Shown here: positions 29,885 to 40,987 of the stretch, one piece after another | Layout of the letters: each line of letters starts with the position of its first letter | Numbering within the stretch: the stretch's first letter is position 1 | Assembly: GCA_040437565.1 (NCBI GenBank) | Contig: JBDOQK010000009.1 | Location: forward strand, 124,001-188,000 | DNA length: 64,000 nucleotides | Reading direction: 5' to 3' | DNA from: Albugo candida | Taxonomy: Eukaryota; Oomycota; Peronosporomycetes; Albuginales | The notes under the pieces: generated by a model | The model's database searches: none | What the model was told of the DNA's origin: nothing | Seen by the model: the letters and a program-made list of their open reading frames with translations, nothing else | Program-made: the position numbers and the translations under genes

Positions 29885-32566
29885 ATGAGCGTCGATATCG
29901 ATCGTATGGAGCGAGAAATCCATCAAATGAGAGTGCGATTCGCACCGGAATGTCACAGTCCACCCGGTAATCGATACAAAGACTCTATTACCATTGGTAC
30001 GAGGTGGAATACATCGTTTTTTATCTTTATTTTCGGCTTTAGACAACGACAATACGTTCCGGGCATCAACACACACGAAATCACTTGTACGCGTCGATTT
30101 TACCATACATTCAATCCGTAACTCTTCGTGAACGCAAAAAAGAGCACCGCATCCATTCAATGTGCGCCGGTAGCCTCCCAATCGGACTCTAAAGCCATTC
30201 CNNNNNNNNNNNNNNNNNNNNNNNNNNNNNNNNNNNNNNNNNNNNNNNNNNNNNNNNNNNNNNNNNNNNNNNNNNNNNNNNNNNNNNNNNNNNNNNNNNN
30301 NTAATCGATACAAAGACTCTATTACCATTGGTACGAGGTGGAATACATCGTTTTTTATCTTTATTTTCGGCTTTAGACAACGACAATACGTTCCGGGCAT
30401 CAACACACACGAAATCACTTGTACGCGTCGATTTTACCATACATTCAATCCGTAACTCTTCGTGAACGCAAAAAAGAGCACCGCATCCATTCAATGTGCG
30501 CCGGTAGCCTCCCAATCGGACTCTAAAGCCATTCCGAAGCAATTGGAAGACCCGGGCTTTCGACCAAAAGGTATCTTCTCCATGCAACAAGCTGATTTTA
30601 TGACTGAAAGCGATGCTGCAGACAGCGACACAATCAGTCAGGATGAAATCTACTTTGCATCGGATCTCGTAAAAGGAGATATCGCGACTTGTATCGGAAA
30701 ACGGAGCATTTCCGAGCTTTTTCGTGCGGCCAAAGATACCATCCAACAGCCAAATGAGAACAATTTCCACGTTGAACAGCATACTGAGCGCTTGCATGAC
30801 AACTGTGAATCTACCACTCGACTGGAAATGCTCGCTCAGCCTCGAACAAAGTTTTTCGCTGAGAACCAAAAACAGCGCTTAGTGAGAGAGGCCGAAATTC
30901 TTGGAGAATGTACTTTCCATCCAAATTTGGAGATTATCGAGACAAAAGATTGCACCAAATCGACTGGAAAGCAGCCAACTCCTCGATACCAATGGCTTTC
31001 AGAGCCAAAAACCACACAGAACGGCTTTAGTCAACGACAAAGCAGCGGCCAACATGTCAGCGAACGCCTTCATTTAGACAGCTCACTGCGGTATGAGCTT
31101 CGAGATCAAGCAAAACAGCAAATGGACGACTTTCTCCTTCATCAGGAGTGTACATTCAGGCCATGTATCAATCCCATCTCCAAACCGATCGCTCAGCCGC
31201 CTTTGTATGAACGTATTCCAACTATGAGACGTCAAAAGGTTTGCATACAAAAATCAAGTATAAATCCTGTCCTCAACCCATTTCGATAGGATGCAAAAAT
31301 GGAGCAATTACGTCGCGAATGTAATCAGGAGAATCGAGAATGCACATTCCATCCAGTAATCAGCGTCATGTCACGTAAACTAGCACGCATTCAAAACGAA
31401 TTCCACATAACTCGAGACTCACGACAAAAGTGCCTCAAGAAATTGGTGAGGATCTCCTCACGTCCCTCAGCGTCATTCATCGCTCTTTTCTTCCGTTTAG
31501 AAAGAGATCGAGACGTTCCATCCGACAATCAACAACGCGTCTAAGAAACTGATTCGCCATAGACCTGAATTCCAGCTGGATTTTGTATCCCGACAAACGT
31601 ATTTCCAGCATTCCGAGCGTCAAAAACACACTTTTGATACAAATCGCAAAGCCGAATCGATTCCAATCGATTCGAAATGCACATTCACACCGGATATCGG
31701 TAATGCAGATGCGATATTGCGTAAATTACGACCAGAAAGAGTCCATGAACCAGTCGACGTGCAAGTGTATCGAATGACGTACAAAGAGCCAAAAGAACGT
31801 CAAGCTCGCACACGAAAACTCCGACAGGAATCGACACAATGTACATTCAAACCACGCTTAAACACAGTGTCAAAAGCGCTGGGAAAGCCGACTCCATTGG
31901 AGGATTTGTCACGACCCAATCGACAGTCTTCCACGCTATTACGTCTGAATGGCTATGAGCTCATTTCAAAGGCTACAAAAGCGTCCAAGAAAGAGCGAGG
32001 CCTTGGACATTGCAACGAAACAGAGTCTCTTTGGCAGTCAGAAAAGCTTCTTCAGGTCATTGATGCAGAGAGAATACGACGTGAGAAGGATCTGGAGGCA
32101 AGACGACGTGAAAAAGCGGTGAATGAAATGAAGGAATGCACATTTCGACCGAAATTAAAGACCTCAAAACTTGTCAATGCAAAAGCTTCTTCTGAGCGTC
32201 CAATTATCGTCCGTGGACTGGAGCGATTTATGGAAAGTAGAGAGATGGCACGACAGAAGGAGAAACAGCAGCAAGCACGTGAGCATCGCGTCTTCTTTAC
32301 GAATTATAAGCCTCGAAAGTATACGATTCCAAAANNNNNNNNNNNNNNNNNNNNNNNNNNNNNNNNNNNNNNNNNNNNNNNNNNNNNNNNNNNNNNNNNN
32401 NNNNNNNNNNNNNNNNNNNNNNNNNNNNNNNNNNCTGTTAGAACGTTGTCATTGCAAAGGCTGTCAAAGCTTTGACGTCGGAAGCATTTTTATCAATGAG
32501 CGCAAAAGTCGGCTGCTCGATGCAGTGAAGCGCGAGCTGGAGAGCTTAGCACTTCTGAAAAAATGA
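29885..32566 (+). CDS. ECTF-repeat protein (cytoskeleton/flagellum-type)
   Basis: Multi-exon. Likely exons 29885-30003, 30043-30086, then from 30508 (second copy after gap 10) onward, with further introns near 31240-31288 and 31447-31500 (GTGAGG...TTAG). At least six copies of a [EQ]-CTF-[HRK]-P word occur, each starting a ~15-residue segment: ECTFHPNLE, ECTFRPCINPISK, ECTFHPVISVMSRKL, CTFTPDIG, QCTFKPRLNTVSKAL and ECTFRPKLKTSK, plus a degenerate ETFHPTINNASKKL. Between them are basic, charged helices (RIRREKDLEARRREKAVNEM). Proteins with such repeats are known from flagellate and apicomplexan genomes and often lack annotation; a microtubule or flagellar role is inference. Gap 11 (32335-32434) removes an unknown stretch near the C-terminus, since its flanks do not overlap. 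The last exon ends at 32566. Confidence 0.7.
29968..30535. repeat. Assembly gap 10 with 234-bp direct flanks
   Basis: Bases 29968-30201 recur as 30302-30535 around 100 N, covering the first introns of the ECTF-repeat gene. Confidence 0.9.
32335..32434. other. Assembly gap 11, no overlap
   Basis: 100 N inside the ECTF-repeat gene. The flanks do not repeat each other, so real sequence of unknown length is missing. Confidence 0.85.
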
Positions 32567-33475
32567 TTGACAAATTCTCATTAGTTTATACGAATTTGAT
32601 GGAACGGGTTCTTGTACCATTATACCCACGTACTTCCCAAAAAACAACTTCATTTATACTCGCATTCTTTGTCTCTGATCCCACTTCGTCTTTACTACTT
32701 CTCAGAATATTACTTTCAGGATTTCCAGCGTTAAATATTGAAACACTGTGAGCAATGCTCACGGAGGCTACAGTGATTAAGTGCATCAAGTAAGTGCACC
32801 TTCAACCAACATTATGTGATCTTGATCAATGAAATGATTGGAAACGTACTACAACTTGCAATGTGTTCGGGATAAGTGATTGGAACGATTGCTGAGTGCC
32901 TAGCCCAGCGTGATGTGCTCTATTATGAAGAGTCGAGGTCAAGATCGAGATGGTGCGGCAGACTTTTATATATTTTTTATATCGTGCTATTGAACGCAAC
33001 GAGACATATAAATTGACACATCGAATAAGCAGATTCAAGTGATGCAGGAAGCACTCCATCTTAGGCGATAACAGAGTAAAAGTACGAGAACCCCTTTAGC
33101 GCTCATTCCTCTGGTCCTTGCTACTTACCACTGCATGGAAATCGCGCGTGTTCGATCACCCTCCGATGTACAATCGGTGAAGGGTAATCTCAAAGGTTAC
33201 TCAATCCAATTAAATTTGCGATGACGATGTGAATAGCGAATCGCGGAAGCATAAAGTTGGTCGCTGAAAACTGCTAAACGGCAATTCCACGAAATGAAAT
33301 GGGAGCGATATGAAAAGCCTTGAAGTCTGGAACTAAACCATGCTTTTAATTGGAGCCTGGTACTTGTAGTCGTAGGCAGTGCAATGAATGAAAGGTCAAA
33401 ATCTTTTTTTCAACGACCAAGTCGGTGTAAGTTTGGATCATTTTGATTGGAAGATGTTGTAATTGATATTATAAC
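32567..33475. other. Intergenic, nothing coding seen
   Basis: About 900 bp between two plus-strand genes with only short frames (<80 codons). No repeats or RNA genes recognised. Confidence 0.5.
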
Positions 33476-35764
33476 ATGCTACATCGATCACAGCGCAAAG
33501 GTTTGCACAACGAAATCGGTGAAAATAATTGTTTTCTGAACGTTATCGTTCAGAGCTTATGGCACGTCCGATCCTTTCGAGCAATCATCGCCACTGGTGA
33601 ACATACCCCTTGTCATCGCACGCAGTTAGCAAATTTAAAGACAGGGGAGACTGTAGCGGACCCATGCTTACTTTGTGAATTAGAGCGTATTTTCATCGAT
33701 TACAAGTTCGGTAAAGCTTCCGTTTTGCATGTAACTTCCTTACGAGAAGCTTTAAGCAAACACTTTGAGTTGGGAGCAATGAACGACGCAACTGAAACAC
33801 TCGAAACAATCCTAGATACTTTGCACATTGATACTTTTCACCGCTTAAACAGAATGCGTCGTACGAGCGCTGGTCAAGATGAAAAATCTCAACTCACAGC
33901 TTCTATATCGAGCCAAGTGTCGGCACTAAGTTGCGAGCCGTATTGTATTGCACATCTTTTATTCCAGATGAACTTAATGGAACTAAGTACTTGTCTACAA
34001 TGTCACGAAATGGAAGAGCCGGTAATGAACAGTGACTTTTTATATCGAGTCTATGCCGGAGAGATCCTCAGAAACTGTCAACGTGAATACTCATTTGAGC
34101 AATTACTACGAATTGGAGCTCAGGAAGAGATTGGTGAGGGAGAAGGCGAATCCGGCAGACGGAAATGTTTACGCTGTTCTAATGGAAGCTTGCAGTTCTC
34201 TCGTTGGATTTTAACGCTTCCCATGGTATTTGCAATCAGCGTTATCTGGCCATGTACCACTGTGAGTCATTTTGATATTGAAAAGCTCATGAGACTTTTG
34301 TCTACTCAACAAGCGCAATGCAGCAACGATGAACCGCTTTTACAGCGTCAGGTATTGGACCTGGATAAAATATTTCGGCTTGCAGACCGTGAGAAGCATA
34401 CTGAACCCAATACAAATGTGTCGATGTCGTCCGAGTATTATTTCCGAGGTATGGTGTGTTATTACGGTCAACATTACGTTGGTTTTTTTGCCAGTCGAAG
34501 TATACAACAAGGCAATTACGTTGAGCTGTGGTATCTTTTCGATGATACACGGGTCAAATGCGTTGGAGGTTGGAATGATGTGCGTCAGCGAGTCGAGAGA
34601 GGTCGTTACCAGCCAACTTTATTGTTTTATGAGCGGAACGATGTGAAAGAAGAAGATCTGGAACGAATGGCGACCGGGATACAGCAGTGGTGGAAGTACA
34701 CTAATACGTCGACGAACAAAGTCGAAAATGAAGACTCTCTGGTTTCTGTAAACTCTGGAGCGAATACATCAATAATTTCACCAGCCCAATCACTACAGCA
34801 TACACCGCGGCCACCAGAAGCAAATCAGCAAAGCCAGGTAGAACGGAGCAATAAGAAGCATCTAAAAAAGCTTCCAACCAGTCCAATTCAATCACTTCGT
34901 GACATCTCGTGGGACAATTCAAAAAGTAATTGGAATGCGCATACAAATTGGGCGCAAGAAAAAGAACAAATCGAACTCATGCACCACTCTGCGGAGAAAA
35001 CACTCGACAGGCTGACAGCATTGCTTGGTTCAACGCAATCTACGGATAGTACAGCCGTCCAGAATTCTTCAAATACAGTTTCTATCGATTTGTTGCGCAT
35101 GAGCAACCGATTTCGTCCTCCAACGGAGCTATTATCAGCCAGTCATATGCGAATAACAGCACGACGAGAATACTCAGCTACAAGGCCTCCCAGAAATGAG
35201 CAAGCGGATTGGATCGATCGCGATGCAATTTTTGAGGATGTCGAGTCCCGAACCGATCGTCAATCTCTAATAGAAAATCAAGATCGAGATGAGAAAAAAG
35301 AACAAACTCGCTCGAGTTCTGATATAAACGCAGAAGTGAATGTATCGATCAATGTGTACGATATCGAGTGCAACGCGTCGGATGGTGGTCTTGGCGTTAT
35401 CTTGTCACCTGTATCGGAGCAAGTGCTCAAATGTTTCAAAACATTAGATTCACGTGTTCCAAAATATCAGATCAGCGCATTTGAACGAAATGGGCTCGGT
35501 CAGACTCTCTGGGTTGAGTCTAGTGGAAAAGTCAATATTGGAGATGGAATACTTGCTATACAGGATCATTGGATCAAGGAGGATACTTATTACGAGGTAT
35601 TGGAGCTTTTATGGACCTCAAAGAATCCAGTAAAGCTCACGCTTGCTCGGATTGGCTCCTGGCACTGTCCTCACTGCACGCTGATAAACCCGGTGGCACT
35701 CCTCATCTGTGCCGCATGTGGACTTCAAGTGCGCTATTTTAATATCGATATCAGTGATGACTGA
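33476..35764 (+). CDS. USP-type deubiquitinase-like protein with PDZ and zinc finger
   Basis: 762 aa, intronless. Residues ~8-390 are a ubiquitin-specific-protease fold closest to the USP53/54 group: GLHNEIGENNCFLNVIVQ has the Cys box, CLQCHE...CLRCS provides the finger zinc ligands, and CYYGQHYVGFFAS with LWYLFDDTRVKCVG provides the His box and acidic residue. After a Ser/Asn-rich linker, residues ~625-735 look like a PDZ domain (GGLGVILSP, GDGILAIQDHWI, PVKLTLARIG). The protein ends in a RanBP2-type zinc finger, WHCPHCTLINPVALLICAACG, of the kind that binds ubiquitin or RNA. All key catalytic residues seem present, though USP54 itself is reported inactive or chain-specific, so activity is not assured. 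A second copy of the C-terminal 250 residues at 36960-37708 is an assembly duplicate. Confidence 0.82.
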   Translation: MLHRSQRKGLHNEIGENNCFLNVIVQSLWHVRSFRAIIATGEHTPCHRTQLANLKTGETVADPCLLCELERIFIDYKFGKASVLHVTSLREALSKHFELGAMNDATETLETILDTLHIDTFHRLNRMRRTSAGQDEKSQLTASISSQVSALSCEPYCIAHLLFQMNLMELSTCLQCHEMEEPVMNSDFLYRVYAGEILRNCQREYSFEQLLRIGAQEEIGEGEGESGRRKCLRCSNGSLQFSRWILTLPMVFAISVIWPCTTVSHFDIEKLMRLLSTQQAQCSNDEPLLQRQVLDLDKIFRLADREKHTEPNTNVSMSSEYYFRGMVCYYGQHYVGFFASRSIQQGNYVELWYLFDDTRVKCVGGWNDVRQRVERGRYQPTLLFYERNDVKEEDLERMATGIQQWWKYTNTSTNKVENEDSLVSVNSGANTSIISPAQSLQHTPRPPEANQQSQVERSNKKHLKKLPTSPIQSLRDISWDNSKSNWNAHTNWAQEKEQIELMHHSAEKTLDRLTALLGSTQSTDSTAVQNSSNTVSIDLLRMSNRFRPPTELLSASHMRITARREYSATRPPRNEQADWIDRDAIFEDVESRTDRQSLIENQDRDEKKEQTRSSSDINAEVNVSINVYDIECNASDGGLGVILSPVSEQVLKCFKTLDSRVPKYQISAFERNGLGQTLWVESSGKVNIGDGILAIQDHWIKEDTYYEVLELLWTSKNPVKLTLARIGSWHCPHCTLINPVALLICAACGLQVRYFNIDISDD

Positions 35765-38700
35765 GTAGACGATATGGTTACACATACCTGCTTTATGTAG
35801 CGAAAAGGGCTGTAGAGTACGCGACTGGGGCTATTAACCTAATGCTCGTTTATCAGATCTTGGTCTCCTCATAGAGTCTGTTTATTCGGCTGTGATCTGC
35901 CAGTAGTGCATGCGCCATGTGGCTAATATTCATAACCTTGTCATCCTTATCTAGTTTTTCTCATGCCAAGTATACAAATTCGTGGTAAAAGCTCAGCAGG
36001 GAGCGCAACGGGCTTGACCTACCCCTTTCCACCCTCTAAGTACTCACTTAAAGTTACACTTTTACTCGAGGCACCTTACGCTTCGAGTCGAGAAAATCGC
36101 TCGATCACAAGCCAAAGTCGATATTATCATTTGAGCATTGGAACAACTTTGCTCTACTTTTGTTAACGCTATTAAAATCTGTCGCAATTCTCACTTGTCG
36201 TAGCTTCGCAATCCTCAGAAAAAATGGCTCACATCATGGACGCACGTATGATGATTAATATGCGCTCATCGGATCTTCCTTCTAGAAGTAATGCACTTCG
36301 AAAACGGAATTCCACTCAGGTTTCATCCGATATGGCGACTCGTAATGGATCATGTGTTGAATCAAAAAAGGATAAAGATTCTCCTGTAGCGGACACATCG
36401 AGCACTTCAAGGCAATCGAGATTCAGCCGATTGACCTTGTCGAACAAGACCAAAGACACATCTGCTTCTCATCTATCTTCTAGAGCCTCAAGAAAGTCTC
36501 AATATGCCACTGGAAACACGTTAGCAATGGCGCGTCCCAATTTGATCGATTTGAAAACGATATCCTCAGAAACTGTAGAGTGGGAGGGTTATCTTTATAA
36601 ACAGCGTAAACTGGTGAAAAGCTGGACACCAAGATACGTAACTCTCCACGATAGTACGATTAAGGTTTATAAATCAAAAGCGCACGCTATTGCAAAAGGT
36701 CCGATGCGAGGGTCTTGGTCGATCACTCAAATAAACTCAGAGTTACCTTCCACCGGATTCGGTGCGGCTAAACTACAGCCTGATGTATGTGGCTTCACCA
36801 TTGTAGCGACTGACGGTAGTCAAATCCATCTAATCGCTTGGTCACCTCTGGTCAAAGCANNNNNNNNNNNNNNNNNNNNNNNNNNNNNNNNNNNNNNNNN
36901 NNNNNNNNNNNNNNNNNNNNNNNNNNNNNNNNNNNNNNNNNNNNNNNNNNNNNNNNNNNCAGCATTGCTTGGTTCAACGCAATCTACGGATAGTACAGCC
37001 GTCCAGAATTCTTCAAATACAGTTTCTATCGATTTGTTGCGCATGAGCAACCGATTTCGTCCTCCAACGGAGCTATTATCAGCCAGTCATATGCGAATAA
37101 CAGCACGACGAGAATACTCAGCTACAAGGCCTCCCAGAAATGAGCAAGCGGATTGGATCGATCGCGATGCAATTTTTGAGGATGTCGAGTCCCGAACCGA
37201 TCGTCAATCTCTAATAGAAAATCAAGATCGAGATGAGAAAAAAGAACAAACTCGCTCGAGTTCTGATATAAACGCAGAAGTGAATGTATCGATCAATGTG
37301 TACGATATCGAGTGCAACGCGTCGGATGGTGGTCTTGGCGTTATCTTGTCACCTGTATCGGAGCAAGTGCTCAAATGTTTCAAAACATTAGATTCACGTG
37401 TTCCAAAATATCAGATCAGCGCATTTGAACGAAATGGGCTCGGTCAGACTCTCTGGGTTGAGTCTAGTGGAAAAGTCAATATTGGAGATGGAATACTTGC
37501 TATACAGGATCATTGGATCAAGGAGGATACTTATTACGAGGTATTGGAGCTTTTATGGACCTCAAAGAATCCAGTAAAGCTCACGCTTGCTCGGATTGGC
37601 TCCTGGCACTGTCCTCACTGCACGCTGATAAACCCGGTGGCACTCCTCATCTGTGCCGCATGTGGACTTCAAGTGCGCTATTTTAATATCGATATCAGTG
37701 ATGACTGAGTAGACGATATGGTTACACATACCTGCTTTATGTAGCGAAAAGGGCTGTAGAGTACGCGACTGGGGCTATTAACCTAATGCTCGTTTATCAG
37801 ATCTTGGTCTCCTCATAGAGTCTGTTTATTCGGCTGTGATCTGCCAGTAGTGCATGCGCCATGTGGCTAATATTCATAACCTTGTCATCCTTATCTAGTT
37901 TTTCTCATGCCAAGTATACAAATTCGTGGTAAAAGCTCAGCAGGGAGCGCAACGGGCTTGACCTACCCCTTTCCACCCTCTAAGTACTCACTTAAAGTTA
38001 CACTTTTACTCGAGGCACCTTACGCTTCGAGTCGAGAAAATCGCTCGATCACAAGCCAAAGTCGATATTATCATTTGAGCATTGGAACAACTTTGCTCTA
38101 CTTTTGTTAACGCTATTAAAATCTGTCGCAATTCTCACTTGTCGTAGCTTCGCAATCCTCAGAAAAAATGGCTCACATCATGGACGCACGTATGATGATT
38201 AATATGCGCTCATCGGATCTTCCTTCTAGAAGTAATGCACTTCGAAAACGGAATTCCACTCAGGTTTCATCCGATATGGCGACTCGTAATGGATCATGTG
38301 TTGAATCAAAAAAGGATAAAGATTCTCCTGTAGCGGACACATCGAGCACTTCAAGGCAATCGAGATTCAGCCGATTGACCTTGTCGAACAAGACCAAAGA
38401 CACATCTGCTTCTCATCTATCTTCTAGAGCCTCAAGAAAGTCTCAATATGCCACTGGAAACACGTTAGCAATGGCGCGTCCCAATTTGATCGATTTGAAA
38501 ACGATATCCTCAGAAACTGTAGAGTGGGAGGGTTATCTTTATAAACAGCGTAAACTGGTGAAAAGCTGGACACCAAGATACGTAACTCTCCACGATAGTA
38601 CGATTAAGGTTTATAAATCAAAAGCGCACGCTATTGCAAAAGGTCCGATGCGAGGGTCTTGGTCGATCACTCAAATAAACTCAGAGTTACCTTCCACCGG

Positions 38701-38803
38701 ATTCGGTGCGGCTAAACTACAGCCTGATGTATGTGGCTTCACCATTGTAGCGACTGACGGTAGTCAAATCCATCTAATCGCTTGGTCACCTCTGGTCAAA
38801 GCA
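35016..38803. repeat. Assembly gap 12 with 1,844-bp direct flanks
   Basis: Bases 35016-36859 recur as 36960-38803 around 100 N (36860-36959). The copy spans the 3' third of the USP gene, the intergenic region and the 5' third of the PH-kinase gene. A frame through the gap (36224-37708) falsely fuses kinase N-terminus to USP C-terminus. No differences between copies were noticed. Confidence 0.92.
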
Positions 38804-40987
38804 ATGTGGATGCATGCTGTTCATATGAGTGTCCCTCAATCAAATTGCGCCACTTCTCGAGGAAAGAAAAGTTACCTTTCTGCTTTGAGTGGGACTCATC
38901 TTTTCGACACTCAAATTCGGCAGTCTCTAAACACTATCGAGTCAACTGGAGAGCCGACAAAAAGCACAGACTCAGAAATGGATAGCGTTCTGGACAGAGA
39001 CAATATATCATATGGCTCCAACAAAAGCTCAACGTCCCGTCCTGAGTCTGCTGAAAGTAATTCTCTACGTGCGCATCGTTTCTTCTACAAATTAGTATAC
39101 GTGCTGAGCATCAAAGAGGTCGACCAATTCACAGCACGCTTACCATTGATTATACGACATTTGAGCAAAGACGTGGAATTCAAATTTGATATAGAAACTA
39201 CTGAAGCCACTCATCCCTCATGCGTGTTCAAAGGAGTGTACCATGGTCGTGAGGGATTTTTACACTTTATCGCACTGTACCAGACCAAGTACTTGTTGGA
39301 TAAAGACAGCAAAGTTACGCCAAAGCACAGTCGGGATCGTCATAATGAAATTCACTCACTCCACTGTACGCCTCTTAATATGTTGAACGTCATATCTGGC
39401 TCCAAGACGCAGGGAGGTATTCGATTGAGATTAACATTCACACCCGCGCGGCGTATCAGTCGTATACTCTTCTCATTTTGGAAGGCCGATAGTCCCAATG
39501 CTGGTCCTACGAATGTAGCATTATCCAAGAAAGAAGCTAGTAATATCGGTTCAAATATGCAGCGTGCCAGGTCAAAAGTATCGGGGGATTCGAAGAGTGT
39601 GATCGCGAATCCAATGGTCATCGGAGAGCATCCAGCATGCTTTCATCAAGCCGTTCTTACCAAACGCTCTTTGGCTCTCTCTTTTACTGACTTCGATGTG
39701 GTTGGTGTGCTGGGTCAAGGCGGATTTGGAACCGTCGTGCTGGTCCGTCTGCATCATAGTCCTGATGAGCTTTTCGCAATTAAAATCATCGACAAGCATT
39801 CTGGAGCAGAAAGCGCTTTGAAGGAGCGACGAATTCTCACCGGAGTCCGACACCCTTTTTTAGTATGTCTGAGATTTGCCTTTCAAACACAAACCAAGTT
39901 ATATCTCGGAATGGATTATTACAAGGGCGGAAATTTATATTTGCATATGCATTCGAGTATGCAGCGAGATCCAAATAACGCCATTGGCTGTGGAAGGCGA
40001 TTCACCCTGGATCAAGCTCGTTTTTATGCGGCCGAATTGGCAATTGCGCTGTCGTATTTACACTCGTGTGGAATTATTTATCGTGATCTCAAACCGGATA
40101 ATGTAATGCTGGATAAGACGGGGCACATTCGATTGGTCGATTTTGGGATTTCAAAGCAGCTCAAGTTGGAAGAAAACAACCAATACGCGCCTACAGGGAC
40201 TTTGGCCGGGTCCCCAGCATACATTGCACCTGAACAATTACTGACGCAGAAGCCGCAGTACGGAATGAATGCGGATTGGTGGAGTTATGGAGTGTTGCTG
40301 TATGAGATGCTGACCGGAAATACCCCGTTCGCGGACACTAACATCTCAAGTATGTATCGAAAGATTCAAAACGCTCAAGTAAAATATGATCGACGACCGG
40401 AGATGGATCCCTCAGCAGTAGATTTACTCAAAAAATTACTCGTACGTGATCCTGCCTCGCGAATTGGAATCGAAGACATCAAAAGCCATCCGTTTTTTGA
40501 ATGTATCGATTGGGACCGATTAGAAAAGAAAGATTTAGATGCACCTTTCATTCCAGCCAATAACGAGTTGATGGAAAACGTCCATGAGCATTTCAAAAAA
40601 ATGAATGTGGAAAAAACATTGGGTCAATATGAGGAGTTGAACAAACCGGGTCCTCTTACTGGAGGATTTTTCCGACGGAAACAACCAAAAGAAGCAACCA
40701 ATCACTTTGACGAATTCAGTTTCTGTTATGACACGGATCGTGAGTCTTATATGAGTGTAACAATGGCAGACGACGGTTGGCTTATGCATCAGTTACGGGA
40801 GGGTGCGGCCATGCGTGGTTTATTACAGCACACTAATAGTGGAGATGAACCAGAGATTGTGTCTGAGTCGCACGACGAAGAGCACGGAGATAATACAACC
40901 AGTGAAGATGATGCTGATTGCTTAAAACGTTCGAGTCGCACAAGTGATGGAGTGCTAGAAGATCGATATAGTAGTGAGTATAGTTGA
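38168..40987 (+). CDS. AGC kinase with PH and NTF2-like domains
   Basis: 939 aa, intronless, intact copy after gap 12 (its first 212 codons also appear at 36224-36859). After ~115 disordered Ser-rich residues comes a PH domain (~118-220: WEGYLYKQRKLVKSWTPRY, ending MWMHAVHM). Residues ~300-440 include VYVLSIKEVDQF, HPSCVFKGVYHGREGFLHFI, which resembles an NTF2/SnoaL-like cone fold (low certainty). The kinase spans ~500-780: GQGGFGTVVLV, FAIKIIDK, YRDLKPDN, VDFGISK, T-loop TGTLAGSPAYIAPE, then the AGC tail. Residues up to 939 are acidic and Ser-rich. The layout resembles Akt (PH then kinase) but with an inserted domain. PH suggests phosphoinositide-dependent membrane recruitment; activation-loop phosphorylation by PDK1 is expected for the family. 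Confidence 0.88.
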   Translation: MAHIMDARMMINMRSSDLPSRSNALRKRNSTQVSSDMATRNGSCVESKKDKDSPVADTSSTSRQSRFSRLTLSNKTKDTSASHLSSRASRKSQYATGNTLAMARPNLIDLKTISSETVEWEGYLYKQRKLVKSWTPRYVTLHDSTIKVYKSKAHAIAKGPMRGSWSITQINSELPSTGFGAAKLQPDVCGFTIVATDGSQIHLIAWSPLVKAMWMHAVHMSVPQSNCATSRGKKSYLSALSGTHLFDTQIRQSLNTIESTGEPTKSTDSEMDSVLDRDNISYGSNKSSTSRPESAESNSLRAHRFFYKLVYVLSIKEVDQFTARLPLIIRHLSKDVEFKFDIETTEATHPSCVFKGVYHGREGFLHFIALYQTKYLLDKDSKVTPKHSRDRHNEIHSLHCTPLNMLNVISGSKTQGGIRLRLTFTPARRISRILFSFWKADSPNAGPTNVALSKKEASNIGSNMQRARSKVSGDSKSVIANPMVIGEHPACFHQAVLTKRSLALSFTDFDVVGVLGQGGFGTVVLVRLHHSPDELFAIKIIDKHSGAESALKERRILTGVRHPFLVCLRFAFQTQTKLYLGMDYYKGGNLYLHMHSSMQRDPNNAIGCGRRFTLDQARFYAAELAIALSYLHSCGIIYRDLKPDNVMLDKTGHIRLVDFGISKQLKLEENNQYAPTGTLAGSPAYIAPEQLLTQKPQYGMNADWWSYGVLLYEMLTGNTPFADTNISSMYRKIQNAQVKYDRRPEMDPSAVDLLKKLLVRDPASRIGIEDIKSHPFFECIDWDRLEKKDLDAPFIPANNELMENVHEHFKKMNVEKTLGQYEELNKPGPLTGGFFRRKQPKEATNHFDEFSFCYDTDRESYMSVTMADDGWLMHQLREGAAMRGLLQHTNSGDEPEIVSESHDEEHGDNTTSEDDADCLKRSSRTSDGVLEDRYSSEYS

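Noticed and set aside
35963-36166. 67-codon frame repeated at 37907-38110
   Set aside because: The repetition is the gap-12 assembly duplicate, so it is not evidence of conservation; the frame lies in the PH-kinase 5' flank.
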